Shown in pieces: positions 34,222-42,483 of a DNA stretch of 64,000 nt; positions within the stretch are counted from its first letter, which is position 1; the number at the start of each line of letters is the position of its first letter. Origin of the DNA: PFJX01 sp964466195 (GTDB lineage: Bacteria; Pseudomonadota; Gammaproteobacteria; Burkholderiales; Thiobacillaceae); the NCBI GenBank assembly GCA_964466195.1, contig CAYXMQ010000001.1, positions 1 to 64,000 on the forward strand. The letters are read 5' to 3'. The notes beneath the pieces are model-generated. The model had not been told where the DNA came from. It searched no databases and saw nothing but the letters and a program-made list of their open reading frames with translations. A program made the translations under genes and the position numbers.

Positions 34222-34586
34222 GCCTACGTTCCTCCCGCCTTCGTCAGAATCTGCTTGTGCATCCAGGGCCAGTCCCTTCCGCCGCAAGCGTTGCAATCCG
34301 GTATCCGACCGGCTGGAACCAATATAAACCAGACCTTCGGGACGGCAGGCTGAATGTCGTGTTGGCCGTCAACACTCATTGCCGACACTTCCACAAAGCT
34401 GACGTTCAGCATGAATTGAGCGGCGAATCTGGGTGGCCGGATTGGCCGATGTCCTGCCAGTGATACCAAGCTGATGACCTGCAGCAATACATCCGAAAGA
34501 AGGCATTCGGCGCCTCAGCCGCCGTCATCAATTGTCGGTGTTGGTTTGAACCAAGCTACTCGCTGCCAGCACATAATCCGCAAAGT
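34222..34586. other. Intergenic region upstream of the DUF2130 operon
   Basis: About 365 bases that should hold the promoter of the DUF2130-SIR2-HerA operon, reading left. No gene, clear hairpin or repeat is evident to me. Confidence 0.4.
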
Positions 34587-35177
34587 TCAAGCTTCTTCGC
34601 TGCGATCAAAGATTTCGAGTTTGAACTGCCAGCCCTCGAAGGCCATCAACATCCGGCCAAAATCATCCCACGTGATTTCCCGGCCATCGATCACGAGTAG
34701 TGGCGTGCGTTCCACCGCAGATTCGTCCCAATCGATTCGTCCCCGAACCGTCTGTTCGGCTATCTGAAGCTCGTAACCAGCGTCAGTCAGGTACTTGACG
34801 GATAGTCTGCGACGGATTTTCTCGATGAGCCGGCCAAGCAAAGCCAGTAGATCCTCCTCGGGGTCGCCAACCATCTGGAATTGGTAGCCTGACGGGGTTC
34901 CATCGCGTAGCTCAAATGCGTCTAGCGCGACGATATTTCCAAGAAGACGGACCTGGAAATGGAACTGGTGCGCTTCGCCGGCACTATCAACAATCCCGAT
35001 CGGCTCGAAGCGTACGTTCTCGAAATCATCCAGGCCGTTCAGCTTGGCCACCTCGGCATTGAAGCATCGACTGCAAAGTTGCCGGTATCCGCTTTCCATT
35101 CCGCCATAGGAGATGATGTCGTATCCGGCTGTGCTCTCGCCACAGCCTTCACATTGAATGGGGTCCATGTTGATCAT
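34587..35177 (-). CDS. Zinc-ribbon protein, probable DUF7713 type
   Basis: A 196-residue protein that starts with a four-cysteine motif (CEGCGES and later LCSRCFN), so it probably binds zinc. The rest is a soluble alpha-beta protein (RFEPIGIVDSAGEAHQFHF, later LLVIDGREITWDDFGRML). Similar proteins carry only a DUF label. A start three codons later is possible. It follows the next gene upstream by 11 bases and is the last of a three-gene minus-strand set. Confidence 0.65.
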   Translation of the reverse strand: MINMDPIQCEGCGESTAGYDIISYGGMESGYRQLCSRCFNAEVAKLNGLDDFENVRFEPIGIVDSAGEAHQFHFQVRLLGNIVALDAFELRDGTPSGYQFQMVGDPEEDLLALLGRLIEKIRRRLSVKYLTDAGYELQIAEQTVRGRIDWDESAVERTPLLVIDGREITWDDFGRMLMAFEGWQFKLEIFDRSEEA

Positions 35178-35188
35178 CCGGTATGTTT

Positions 35189-35701
35189 TTAACGCGTCGT
35201 TGCCTTCGATTCTGGAAGTGCCACGAAGGCAAGGCAGTTCACCATGTTCAATGCCGCCAACATGACGTACTTGTCGGTTTCCTCGGGCACGATGCGCGCT
35301 GACCAGTTCGCGCTTTCCGACTGCACATAGGCGAGCAGTTCCTTCTCCGGGTGGTTCGCAAGATATTGCTGCATCGAGACATCACGCAGGCGCTGGTTCA
35401 GGTCGTCGGCAAATTGGATGATCGCGCTGAAGCGCCGCGACTGACGATCCAGCTCATCTTCTGAAATGATTGGCCAGACCAAGCCGGAGGCTTTCATTGC
35501 CTTGAAGCAAACGAACAGGATTTCCAAGGCGAATTCGACCTTCTGCATTGACACACCCAGTTGCGGCAACACCAACACGGAGCCCAGCAAGTTCGGCTGC
35601 TCACGGAATATCTCGTCGGCGAGCAACGCCTTCTGTTGCATGTCCATGCCCTGCAATGCCTTGATGGCGCTGACCAGTGCGTTTTGCGAGATTCGGCTCA
35701 T
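35189..35701 (-). CDS. Hypothetical protein, 170 residues
   Basis: From the ATG at 35701: MSRISQNALVSAIKALQGMD..., a soluble, largely helical protein with two predicted helical hairpins and no known domain. The start overlaps the DUF6398 gene by four bases (ATGA), so the two are translated together. Function unknown. Confidence 0.65.
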   Translation of the reverse strand: MSRISQNALVSAIKALQGMDMQQKALLADEIFREQPNLLGSVLVLPQLGVSMQKVEFALEILFVCFKAMKASGLVWPIISEDELDRQSRRFSAIIQFADDLNQRLRDVSMQQYLANHPEKELLAYVQSESANWSARIVPEETDKYVMLAALNMVNCLAFVALPESKATTR

Positions 35702-36219
35702 TTCAGGTTTTCCTGACGATCGGCCGGCACAAACGGAATCAGCCCTTTTTCGTGGGCCATGCGCTGCAACTCGATGGGCGCCTGGCGTATATCCATCAAC
35801 AGGCCGTTGACCTCCAGCATCCACACCATGGGATTGTCGGCAAGCCGGCTGGGCAACGTCCATTCAGGTGAAAAGTAATCCATTCTGAGGGCATCCCGGA
35901 TGCCCTTGGATTTGTTCTGCCCGGTGCTCTGCGCGATGCCGAAAAATTCGAAGATCGCTTTCGGCGGACAGTGCGGCGCCTGTGCCGGGTCATCAAGAAA
36001 ATTGACACGGCCGACAGCATGCACGGCAGCGGCCGCCCAGACGCTTTCCTTGCCGGTGGATAGCGGCGAGGGGCGCTTTCGGGCCAGCGCACCGACAACG
36101 CGGTGAATCATCTGGCGATATTCCTCATTGAGGTAGCGGGCACAGAATGGGTCGACGAGTGCCGTGATGCCGGCAAATTTCTCGGCCATGGCCTTGGGGA
36201 TGCGTTCGGGCGAGGTCAT
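35698..36219 (-). CDS. DUF6398-like protein
   Basis: From the ATG at 36219, 173 residues: MAEKFAGITALVDPFCARYLNEEY, then ALARKRPSPLSTGKESVWAA and FFGIAQSTGQNKSKGIRDAL. This order fits DUF6398, a soluble domain of unknown role with a helix-turn-helix-like C-terminal half. A TTG at 36312 would lengthen it without adding a domain. It leads the three-gene set that ends in the zinc-ribbon protein. Confidence 0.65.
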   Translation of the reverse strand: MTSPERIPKAMAEKFAGITALVDPFCARYLNEEYRQMIHRVVGALARKRPSPLSTGKESVWAAAAVHAVGRVNFLDDPAQAPHCPPKAIFEFFGIAQSTGQNKSKGIRDALRMDYFSPEWTLPSRLADNPMVWMLEVNGLLMDIRQAPIELQRMAHEKGLIPFVPADRQENLK

Positions 36220-36348
36220 GTGGATGGTGAAGTCCTTGGGAATGACTGCATTGTCATGGATCGACTCAGCGGGGCCAATCGGCTTGCGAGACGCTGCGAT
36301 GTGATTTTTCAACCTTTGGTGGCAGCCTGATGCAGCACAACCGCGATT

Positions 36349-36999
36349 TCAGTCTTTGCCGCTGACCAGCGCAGTCGCTTCGGCCTCGCTGATCGTTTTC
36401 CACGGCAGAGGTATCAGACCGGCGACCTTCCCCATGTATCGCCGATAGCGTTGGCCGTGATAGGCAATCAGCTTGCGCTCTTCCATCCTGGAGCCAACGA
36501 TGAAGTAGGCGGTCATGACCAAGGCTGAGAGCAGCATTGCCGCGCTCATGTCTCTTGTCCAAATGATCAGCAACGAGAAGAAATACCACGGGTGGCGGAC
36601 GAAACGATGGGCCGCGGTGATATGAAAGCACTCCTGATCTTCCACGGTTCGGGTCTGGTTGAACCACTGACGCAGACCAAGAAATTCACTGCCATCGTAG
36701 CCGCGCAGTGTGTAGAAGAACCCGGCTATCGCTGCCAGTGCGAGGCCATTGGCAATATAGGCCGACATGCCTGACCAGCTCCAGACGACTGGCCCAGGAT
36801 GGCTGTAGAGCAACCAGAGGATCGGCAACAGCCCCAGTACCGCAATGGTGTTGAACCCGATTCGATACGCCGGCATGAAACCCGGGTGCCGTGCCGCCAG
36901 CCAGCGTTTGACGGTGAGCGAGGCCAATACCGAGTGCAGTGCGAAGTAGACGAACCACGCGACGAGCAGGATGGCCAGACTGGCGCTGTCAGGAAACAT
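36349..36999 (-). CDS. Membrane protein, NnrU/isoprenylcysteine methyltransferase-like
   Basis: 216 residues with about five membrane segments (for example LAILLVAWFVYFALHSVLAS and TIAVLGLLPILWLLY). The C-terminal part shows HRFVRHPWYF and later EERKLIAYHGQRYRRYM, the signature of the phospholipid/isoprenylcysteine methyltransferase superfamily, whose members bind S-adenosylmethionine. Substrate unknown. It does not look like a transfer gene; it is probably cargo. No strong ribosome binding site precedes the ATG. Confidence 0.75.
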   Translation of the reverse strand: MFPDSASLAILLVAWFVYFALHSVLASLTVKRWLAARHPGFMPAYRIGFNTIAVLGLLPILWLLYSHPGPVVWSWSGMSAYIANGLALAAIAGFFYTLRGYDGSEFLGLRQWFNQTRTVEDQECFHITAAHRFVRHPWYFFSLLIIWTRDMSAAMLLSALVMTAYFIVGSRMEERKLIAYHGQRYRRYMGKVAGLIPLPWKTISEAEATALVSGKD

Positions 37000-37086
37000 G
37001 GAGCGAGTTATGAAAGCGCCTTCAACATCAGGCGGCCATTCATCGCAGATCTCGGTGCCGGTGTATCCGAACCGACCGCATCCGAC

Positions 37087-37428
37087 TTACTTGATCGAAT
37101 CCTTGTTGGTCTTGCCCGGCTTGGCGCGAGCGGCCTTTGCAGGCGCGGGTTTGGCCTTGTTCAATGCGGACGACAGGGCCGTGCCAGCCTTGAAGCGTGC
37201 AACCTTCTTGGCGGCAATCTTGATCTCCTTGCCAGTCTGCGGGTTACGTCCGGTGCGTGCCGAACGTTCGCTGACGCTGAAGGTGCCAAAGCCAATGAGT
37301 TGCACGTTATCGCCACGCGCCAGGGCTTCGGAGAGCACTTCCAGTGTGGCGTTGAGCAGCACGGCGGTTGCAGCCTTGCTGGCATTGGCCTTGGTGGCGA
37401 TGGATTCGATGAGTTCGGCTTTGTTCAA
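37087..37428 (-). CDS. HU-family DNA-binding protein
   Basis: A 113-residue histone-like protein: NKAELIESIATKANASKAAT, then VQLIGFGTFSVSERSARTGRNP and TGKEIKIAAKKVARFKAG, the HU/IHF dimer and arm regions. A Lys/Ala/Pro-rich tail (about 20 residues) extends it past the usual 90. I set the start at the TTG at 37428, where AGAGGAG lies at a good distance; the open frame to 37602 has no HU character. It may help shape DNA at oriT or in the element. It diverges from the transfer operon. Confidence 0.9.
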   Translation of the reverse strand: MNKAELIESIATKANASKAATAVLLNATLEVLSEALARGDNVQLIGFGTFSVSERSARTGRNPQTGKEIKIAAKKVARFKAGTALSSALNKAKPAPAKAARAKPGKTNKDSIK

Positions 37429-37703
37429 GATGCTTCTCCTCTGTTCTGGGCTGGATGGGTGGTGCAGCGGCGTAAAGATACAGGCAAGACGCCGCCTGAT
37501 GTGCAACCTGGATAGCCATAAAACTCGATTTTTCTTCAGGCCTCGCGCATATCGTCGACTGTCACCATACCGGAGGCCCTTTCTTGAACAACACAGGGGC
37601 ACCGCCAGCTTCGGATCTGGCAGACCCTCGGTAACGGCGATCAGTCCTTTGCAAGTCGCCCTTGCCTTGGTTGGAATTTCCCTTACCCATTAACGCCATT
37701 TCC

Positions 37704-37725
37704 CCTGCCCGGCCAACAGGGCAGG
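37704..37725. repeat. Inverted repeat, 7-base arms
   Basis: CCTGCCC, eight spacer bases, GGGCAGG, perfect arms. Lies in the region between the HU gene and the transfer operon. Confidence 0.6.
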
Positions 37726-37760
37726 CCCTTTGGATAAGGCTCTTCCCCTTGTCGTTTGGT

Positions 37761-37785
37761 GTTCGCACCGGGTTTGCGTGCGAAC
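37761..37785. repeat. Inverted repeat, 8-base arms
   Basis: GTTCGCAC, nine spacer bases, GTGCGAAC, perfect arms. It could be an operator for a dimeric regulator or part of an oriT. Confidence 0.65.
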
Positions 37786-37938
37786 GCTCCTTTGTGCCTT
37801 TTGCGTACCTTTGCGCCCCCGGCAATCACAGCCACCCCATGCCGGCACGGAGAAATGCAAAAAATCGATTCCCCTTTTCGGCGCGACAGCCTGAGCCTCG
37901 CTGCCTAGCCTTCACTCCCGCTGTCGTCTCCTCCCTTT

Positions 37939-37962
37939 GCGCCCCCTGCGGGCGCCTTTTTT
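37939..37962 (+). terminator. Rho-independent terminator-like hairpin
   Basis: GCGCCC, a CCTGC loop, GGGCGC, C and a run of six T. It ends about 50 bases before the first transfer gene, so it may insulate the operon from upstream reading or act as an attenuator. Confidence 0.65.
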
Positions 37963-38013
37963 CCAGGAGACGAAGTCAAGGGAGATCGAAGTGCAAGCCT
38001 GTTTCTACTCATC

Positions 38014-38481
38014 ATGCAACGACTCGTCCACATGGCCGCGATCATGACGTTGGCCTTGTCGGGCAGCACGTCGGGCAACGTAGCGGCCTGCTGGGACGCG
38101 GCGGGCCAGGTCTATGGCGTGGATCCATGGTTGCTCTATGGCATCGCCACGGTGGAATCCTCGCTTGATCCCCACGCGCTGAACCTGAGTCATCTGCAGC
38201 GCACGGGCTCATATGACATCGGGCTCATGCAGATCAATTCTCGCAATCTGCCCTCCCTGGCGGTTGCCGGGATTGCGCCCGAACACCTGTGGGATGCCTG
38301 CACCAGCATCCACGTGGGTGCGCGCATCCTGCGCGAAAAGATCGATCGCCACGGCGATAACTGGGAGGCGGTCGGCGCCTACAACGCCTCTTGCACCCGG
38401 CTGAAGGGTGCGGCCTGCCGCAAGGCGCGCATGGATTACGCCTGGAATGTGTATCGGGCCATCTGGAGGGCGCTGCGATGA
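38014..38481 (+). CDS. Lytic transglycosylase of the transfer system (VirB1-like)
   Basis: A 155-residue exported enzyme that would open peptidoglycan for the channel. After a signal-like start (MQRLVHMAAIMTLALSGSTS) it shows YGVDPWLLYGIATVESSLDP with the catalytic Glu at about 48, then YDIGLMQINSRNLP and AVGAYNASC, the SLT-type motifs. It opens the transfer operon; its stop overlaps the next start by four bases (ATGA). Confidence 0.9.
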   Translation: MQRLVHMAAIMTLALSGSTSGNVAACWDAAGQVYGVDPWLLYGIATVESSLDPHALNLSHLQRTGSYDIGLMQINSRNLPSLAVAGIAPEHLWDACTSIHVGARILREKIDRHGDNWEAVGAYNASCTRLKGAACRKARMDYAWNVYRAIWRALR

Positions 38482-39065
38482 GACTTGGCCTAGCCTGGAG
38501 CGTGCTGCTCTCCGGTTGCGCCCTGCAGCCGATGGAGCCAGTGGCAAGCATGACGGCGGAGGTTGCCTTGCCTCTGAGCATCGCCCAGATCGGCCATGGT
38601 CCGGATGCGGTTTACAGACTGTGTGCGGACTGTCCCGCCCCCACCCGCAAAGTGCTGGCGCCGGTGGCGCCGCCCATCCGGCTCGCCGAAGCGCCCAAGG
38701 CCAAATCCGCACCCGCGCCGCAACCTAAAGAGGAGCGCATGACGCGCGCGGTGCATTTTTCGTTGGCCTCTTCGAAGTTGACAGCAGAGACGCGCCGGAC
38801 GCTCGACGCCATGCGCCCCCTGCTGCTGGAAGCCAGGTCCATCAGCCTCAGCGGACACACCGACCGGGTCGGTGCGCCCGCCTTCAACCGCAAACTGGCA
38901 GCCCGGCGCGCCGAGACGGTCAAGCGTGCATTGCTGGATCTCGGCGTACCCCGGGAACGGATCGTTCGGGTCGACTCGGCGTGCTGCGTGGAGGATCCAC
39001 CCCGGGTCAATCCGCCGGCGCGCCGGACCGACGTGGAAATGCTGATCGTGAGGCCGGCGCCATGA
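38478..39065 (+). CDS. OmpA-like lipoprotein
   Basis: 195 residues from the ATG at 38478, coupled to the transglycosylase by ATGA. The start MRLGLAWSVLLSGCALQ carries a lipobox (LSGC). The C-terminal half is an OmpA-type peptidoglycan-binding domain: VHFSLASSKLTAETRRTLD, then SLSGHTDRVGAPAFNRKLA and RIVRVDSACC. It should tether the transfer machine to the outer membrane and cell wall. Confidence 0.85.
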   Translation: MRLGLAWSVLLSGCALQPMEPVASMTAEVALPLSIAQIGHGPDAVYRLCADCPAPTRKVLAPVAPPIRLAEAPKAKSAPAPQPKEERMTRAVHFSLASSKLTAETRRTLDAMRPLLLEARSISLSGHTDRVGAPAFNRKLAARRAETVKRALLDLGVPRERIVRVDSACCVEDPPRVNPPARRTDVEMLIVRPAP

Positions 39066-39286
39066 GCGAGCGTGACTGGGAGTCGGGCTACAAGGCCGTG
39101 CTGATCCGCGAGGAAACCAAGCAGCGCCTGCAGCAATTGCGCAAAGCCCTGCCGGACCGCGACCTCAACCAGGAGCGGCGTCTGGCCACCGCCGCCGTCG
39201 AATACTGCCTGACCGACGCTGTGGCGCGGGCGGGCTTCCTGGCGCTGGTGAAGGACATCGTGCGCCTGGATCTGGAAACCGGCTGA
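39062..39286 (+). CDS. Small hypothetical protein of the transfer operon
   Basis: 74 residues from the ATG at 39062, overlapping the OmpA-like gene by four bases. It reads SERDWESGYKAVLIREETKQ and has a helical C-terminus (LVKDIVRLDLE), with a look of a short ribbon-helix-helix or coiled segment. No family recognised. Place in the operon suggests a role in transfer or its control. Confidence 0.65.
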   Translation: MSERDWESGYKAVLIREETKQRLQQLRKALPDRDLNQERRLATAAVEYCLTDAVARAGFLALVKDIVRLDLETG

Positions 39287-39333
39287 TTTCGAGACGACGA
39301 GACCACTCACCCACTTCAAAAGGAATCCCTTCC

Positions 39334-39624
39334 ATGAAACGTATCAACAACCTGGCCCTGATTCTGGGCGGCCTCATTCTGAGTGCCGGAACCGCTCTGG
39401 CCGGCGTGCCCGCCGACCCGGAGTTCGCCGCCCTCTCCGCCCGAGTCACCAACTGGGCGACCGGTAACCTGGCCATCACCATCTCCATCGGCGCGCTGAT
39501 CATCGGCGCCGTGGTGGGTCTGGCCCGAGTGACCGCGATGCCGGCGCTGACCTCGATCGTGTTCGCCATCCTGTTCTCGCTGGGTGCGGGCTTGATCACC
39601 GGCATCATCGGCGCCGTGATCTAA
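39334..39624 (+). CDS. Pilin-like protein (TraA/VirB2 type)
   Basis: A 96-residue protein with a signal-like start (NNLALILGGLILSAGTALAG) and two hydrophobic segments (NLAITISIGALIIGAVVGLA and TSIVFAILFSLGAGLITGII) around a short turn, as in TraA/VirB2-type pilins. It lies just before TraL, where the pilin gene lies in F-type operons. An AAGGAA box precedes the ATG. Confidence 0.75.
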   Translation: MKRINNLALILGGLILSAGTALAGVPADPEFAALSARVTNWATGNLAITISIGALIIGAVVGLARVTAMPALTSIVFAILFSLGAGLITGIIGAVI

Positions 39625-39638
39625 GGATCGCCAAGGCC

Positions 39639-39926
39639 ATGGGCAATCTGGACACGCGTATTCCCACCAGCCTGGATGTGCCCGCGCGCATCCTGATGTG
39701 GGACTCCACGCAGGTCGGCTTGCTCGTGGCCTTCGTGTTTCTGGGCATCATGCTGAAAGACCCGATCATCTGGATCGGTGCCGGCCTCGGGGTGGCCTTT
39801 GTTTACGGCAAGTTCACCGGCGGCAAGCACCGTCGTTTTCTGCTGCACTGGGCCTACTGGCATTTGCCGCTGCGCTCCGGATTCACGCGCACGCCGCCAT
39901 CCCACCTACGCGAGTTCATTGGATGA
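39639..39926 (+). CDS. traL: Transfer protein TraL
   Basis: A 95-residue inner-membrane protein with RIPTSLDVPARILMWD at the start, then two hydrophobic segments and GKFTGGKHRRFLLHWAYW. This is the TraL pattern. It starts 14 bases after the pilin gene and its stop overlaps TraE by four bases (ATGA). It belongs to the inner-membrane base of the pilus assembly machine. Confidence 0.9.
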   Translation: MGNLDTRIPTSLDVPARILMWDSTQVGLLVAFVFLGIMLKDPIIWIGAGLGVAFVYGKFTGGKHRRFLLHWAYWHLPLRSGFTRTPPSHLREFIG

Positions 39927-40516
39927 ACCCGCTCAAGATCAGCGCCGACCTGGAAGCCAGGACCGGTATCGGCCAGGCCATCCAGTTATTGCTGGCGGCC
40001 CTGGCAACCACCAGCGTTCTGCTGGCGTTGCACGTCTTCCTGCACCAGGACCGAGACCGGGTGACTTTCCTACCGCCTCAGATCGAGAAAGGGTTCTGGA
40101 TCGAAGCCGACCAGGTGTCCCGCGACTACCTGGACCAGATGGCCCTGTTCGTCCTGCAACTGGCCTACAACGTGACGCCGGCCTCGGTCGATTTCCAGAA
40201 CGCGGCGCTGCTCAGGTACGCCGCACCAGAGGCCCATGGCGCCCTGGAGAAGGCCGGCCGGCTCTCCGCCGAGCGCGTCAAGCGCGACCAGATTTCCACC
40301 CTGTTCTCGCCCCGCAGCGTCCTGCATGACAAGACGGATGGACTGCGAGTCGCCATCCAGGGCGAGCTCACCACCTTCGTCACCGACAAGGCCTCGCCCC
40401 CGCGCGCCATGACCGTGCTGGTGGCGTTCCGCTACGACGGCGGCCGCACTGTTGTCACCTCACTCAAGGAGACGTCTCAAGATGACCCCTTCGGCGCAAA
40501 TCCATCCAGCCATTAA
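39923..40516 (+). CDS. traE: Transfer protein TraE
   Basis: 197 residues from the ATG at 39923. An N-terminal membrane segment (AIQLLLAALATTSVLLALHVF) is followed by a periplasmic domain with IEADQVSRDYLDQMALFVLQ and TRVVTSL-like strands near the end, as in TraE/VirB8-type proteins. It is coupled to TraL by ATGA and overlaps TraK by 35 bases. Confidence 0.88.
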   Translation: MNPLKISADLEARTGIGQAIQLLLAALATTSVLLALHVFLHQDRDRVTFLPPQIEKGFWIEADQVSRDYLDQMALFVLQLAYNVTPASVDFQNAALLRYAAPEAHGALEKAGRLSAERVKRDQISTLFSPRSVLHDKTDGLRVAIQGELTTFVTDKASPPRAMTVLVAFRYDGGRTVVTSLKETSQDDPFGANPSSH

Positions 40517-41210
40517 GCGGCTGCTGGCCGGCAGCCTGTTGCTATTCCTGGCGCTGCCCGTCTGGGCGCTGCAGGTCATCCCGGTCCGGGAAGGCGAGAC
40601 CCTGTTTGCGAAGATTGCGGCCGACGACCTGACCCGCATCGCCCTCTCGGAGGGGCGCATCCAATCCTGGCATACCCTCAAGGGGCGGCTGGCCATCGAC
40701 AAGAACACCCGCTCCGGCCAGATCTACCTGCGCCCACTGGATCGGGGCGAGCCGGTGTCCCTGTTCCTCACCTCTGAGGCCGGCGCTACTTACGCCCTCA
40801 CCCTGCAACCGGTGGACATGCCCGCCGAGAGCCTGATCCTGAAGGAGCAGACCCGCCTCGCCGCCAAGCCATCCCAAGCCGAGCAAACCGATTCGCTGCA
40901 GCAGATGGTCAAGGAACTGGCCTTGCTGATGGCCGCCGACCGGTTGCCGCCCGACATGCAAGTGCGCGAGCGCGGCGAGGAATTGCGACTGTGGCAAGGC
41001 TCACGTTTTGTGCGGTTGCGCTCCTGGCTGGGGGCTGCGGTGGTGGCAGACCTGTTCCAGCTCACCAATACCGGCACAGCCGAGATGCGCGTGGCGGAGC
41101 CGGAGTTGTATCGGCCCGGCGTTCTTGGTGTGGGGGTGGAGAACCAGTCCCTGCAGCCCGGCGAAGCCACCCGCATCTTTGTGATTCGTTACCGGGAGGG
41201 TGACGAATGA
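40482..41210 (+). CDS. traK: Transfer protein TraK, outer core
   Basis: 242 residues from the ATG at 40482. A signal peptide (LLAGSLLLFLALPVWA) precedes a VirB9-like periplasmic protein that would form the outer-membrane core with TraV and TraB. Features include LQVIPVREGETLFAKI at the mature start and EATRIFVIRYREG at the end. The last bases overlap TraB by four (ATGA). Confidence 0.85.
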   Translation: MTPSAQIHPAIKRLLAGSLLLFLALPVWALQVIPVREGETLFAKIAADDLTRIALSEGRIQSWHTLKGRLAIDKNTRSGQIYLRPLDRGEPVSLFLTSEAGATYALTLQPVDMPAESLILKEQTRLAAKPSQAEQTDSLQQMVKELALLMAADRLPPDMQVRERGEELRLWQGSRFVRLRSWLGAAVVADLFQLTNTGTAEMRVAEPELYRPGVLGVGVENQSLQPGEATRIFVIRYREGDE

Positions 41211-42481
41211 TCTTCGCTAAACAAAGTGCGAAGCCTGTTGTCTCTGCCGCCGCTGCCACCATCAAACGCAGACAGGCCCTGATCGCGGGTGGGGCGCTGA
41301 TCGCCGTGGGGATCGCCCTGATCGGCGCGGTGGCCTTCATGCGCGCCGGTCAGTCGCAGATCGGAATGGGTCTGCCGGAGAAGCCGGTGCCGCTGACGGT
41401 GGCCCCGGCGGGCGCCGGGGTGGACCCCAAGGATGCATGGCGCGGTCAGGAAGGAACCCGGATCGACCGCCTGGAGCGCTCGGTCGGCGAACTCACCGAC
41501 TTGATGAAGCGGCAGGAAGCCGCGAAGGACTCAACTAAACAGTCAGAAGCCAAATTGCCTGGCTTTCCGCCTGGGTTGCCTTCAGGGCTGCCAGCGCTGC
41601 CGCCACCACCGCCTCCGGTCAAGGTGGCTTCGCTGGTGACCTTGCCGCCGCCTACATCGGTTCCGGGCCAGCCGTCACCCATCGGGCCAGGACTGGCCGC
41701 ACCTGCGGTGGACAAGGGCATCGAACCCGGCGAGATGGGGCCCACCCCGGACACAGCCAAGGCCGGCCAGCCTGCCGGCAAGGACAAACACACCGCGAAG
41801 ACGCCCGGCACCTATCTGCCCTCCGGTTCCTTCGTCCGGGCGGTGTTGCTGGCGGGACTCAACGCCCCCACCGGCGGCCAGGCGCAGAGCAATCCGCATC
41901 CGGTTCTGCTGCGCCTGGTGGACCACGCTCAGTTGCCCAACCAGTTCCGGCTCAAGGCGAAGGACTGCCTGATCGTCGGCTCCGGTTACGGCGACCTGTC
42001 CTCGGAGCGAGCCTACATCCGCACCGAGAGCCTGTCCTGTGTCTCGCCCAGCGGTGAAGCACTGGATTTGCCGATCAAGGGCTACGTCGCCGGCGAGGAC
42101 GGCAAGGCGGGGGTGATGGGGCGGCTGATCACCAAGCAGGGCCAGGTGCTGGCCAACGCGTTGATCGCCGGCATCGGCTCCGGCCTGGGCCAGGCCTTCC
42201 AGCAAAGCGCCAGCACGACCTCCATCTCGCCCCTCGGCGCCACCTCCAGCGTCAAGCAGGGCGAGGAGTTCAAGGCCGGTATTTCCTCTGGTGTGGGCAA
42301 GGCCATGGACCGTCTCGCCCAGTACTACATCGCCCTGGCCGAGAAGCTCTACCCCGTCGTCGAGGTGGATGCCGGCCGCATGGTGGAGGTGGTCATCACC
42401 AAGGGGGCGATGCTGCCCATGGGCGAAGCCGGCACCGCTGACAGCACCTCCGCCATCCACTCACGCTACGGAGCACGTTGA
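41207..42481 (+). CDS. traB: Transfer protein TraB (VirB10-like)
   Basis: 424 residues. A single membrane segment near residue 30 (QALIAGGALIAVGIALIGAV), a coiled stretch, a proline-rich linker at about 115-165, then a VirB10-type domain with GTYLPSGSFVRAVLLAGL and ERAYIRTESLSCVS. It spans both membranes as the scaffold of the core complex. It is translationally coupled to TraK. Confidence 0.92.
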   Translation: MIFAKQSAKPVVSAAAATIKRRQALIAGGALIAVGIALIGAVAFMRAGQSQIGMGLPEKPVPLTVAPAGAGVDPKDAWRGQEGTRIDRLERSVGELTDLMKRQEAAKDSTKQSEAKLPGFPPGLPSGLPALPPPPPPVKVASLVTLPPPTSVPGQPSPIGPGLAAPAVDKGIEPGEMGPTPDTAKAGQPAGKDKHTAKTPGTYLPSGSFVRAVLLAGLNAPTGGQAQSNPHPVLLRLVDHAQLPNQFRLKAKDCLIVGSGYGDLSSERAYIRTESLSCVSPSGEALDLPIKGYVAGEDGKAGVMGRLITKQGQVLANALIAGIGSGLGQAFQQSASTTSISPLGATSSVKQGEEFKAGISSGVGKAMDRLAQYYIALAEKLYPVVEVDAGRMVEVVITKGAMLPMGEAGTADSTSAIHSRYGAR

Positions 42482-42483
42482 CC

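Larger units (their letters stand above)
37429..38013. promoter_or_regulatory. Divergent non-coding region before the transfer operon
   Basis: About 585 bases between the HU gene and the first transfer gene. It carries two perfect inverted repeats (37704-37725 and 37761-37785) and a terminator-like hairpin (37939-37962). Promoters for both operons should lie here, and it is one candidate for oriT. The open frames across it do not look coding. Confidence 0.6.

Noticed and set aside
37662..38168. Plus-strand open frame of 168 residues before the transfer operon
   Set aside because: It runs through hairpins and a terminator-like site and out of phase into the transglycosylase gene; the residues look like a chance frame.
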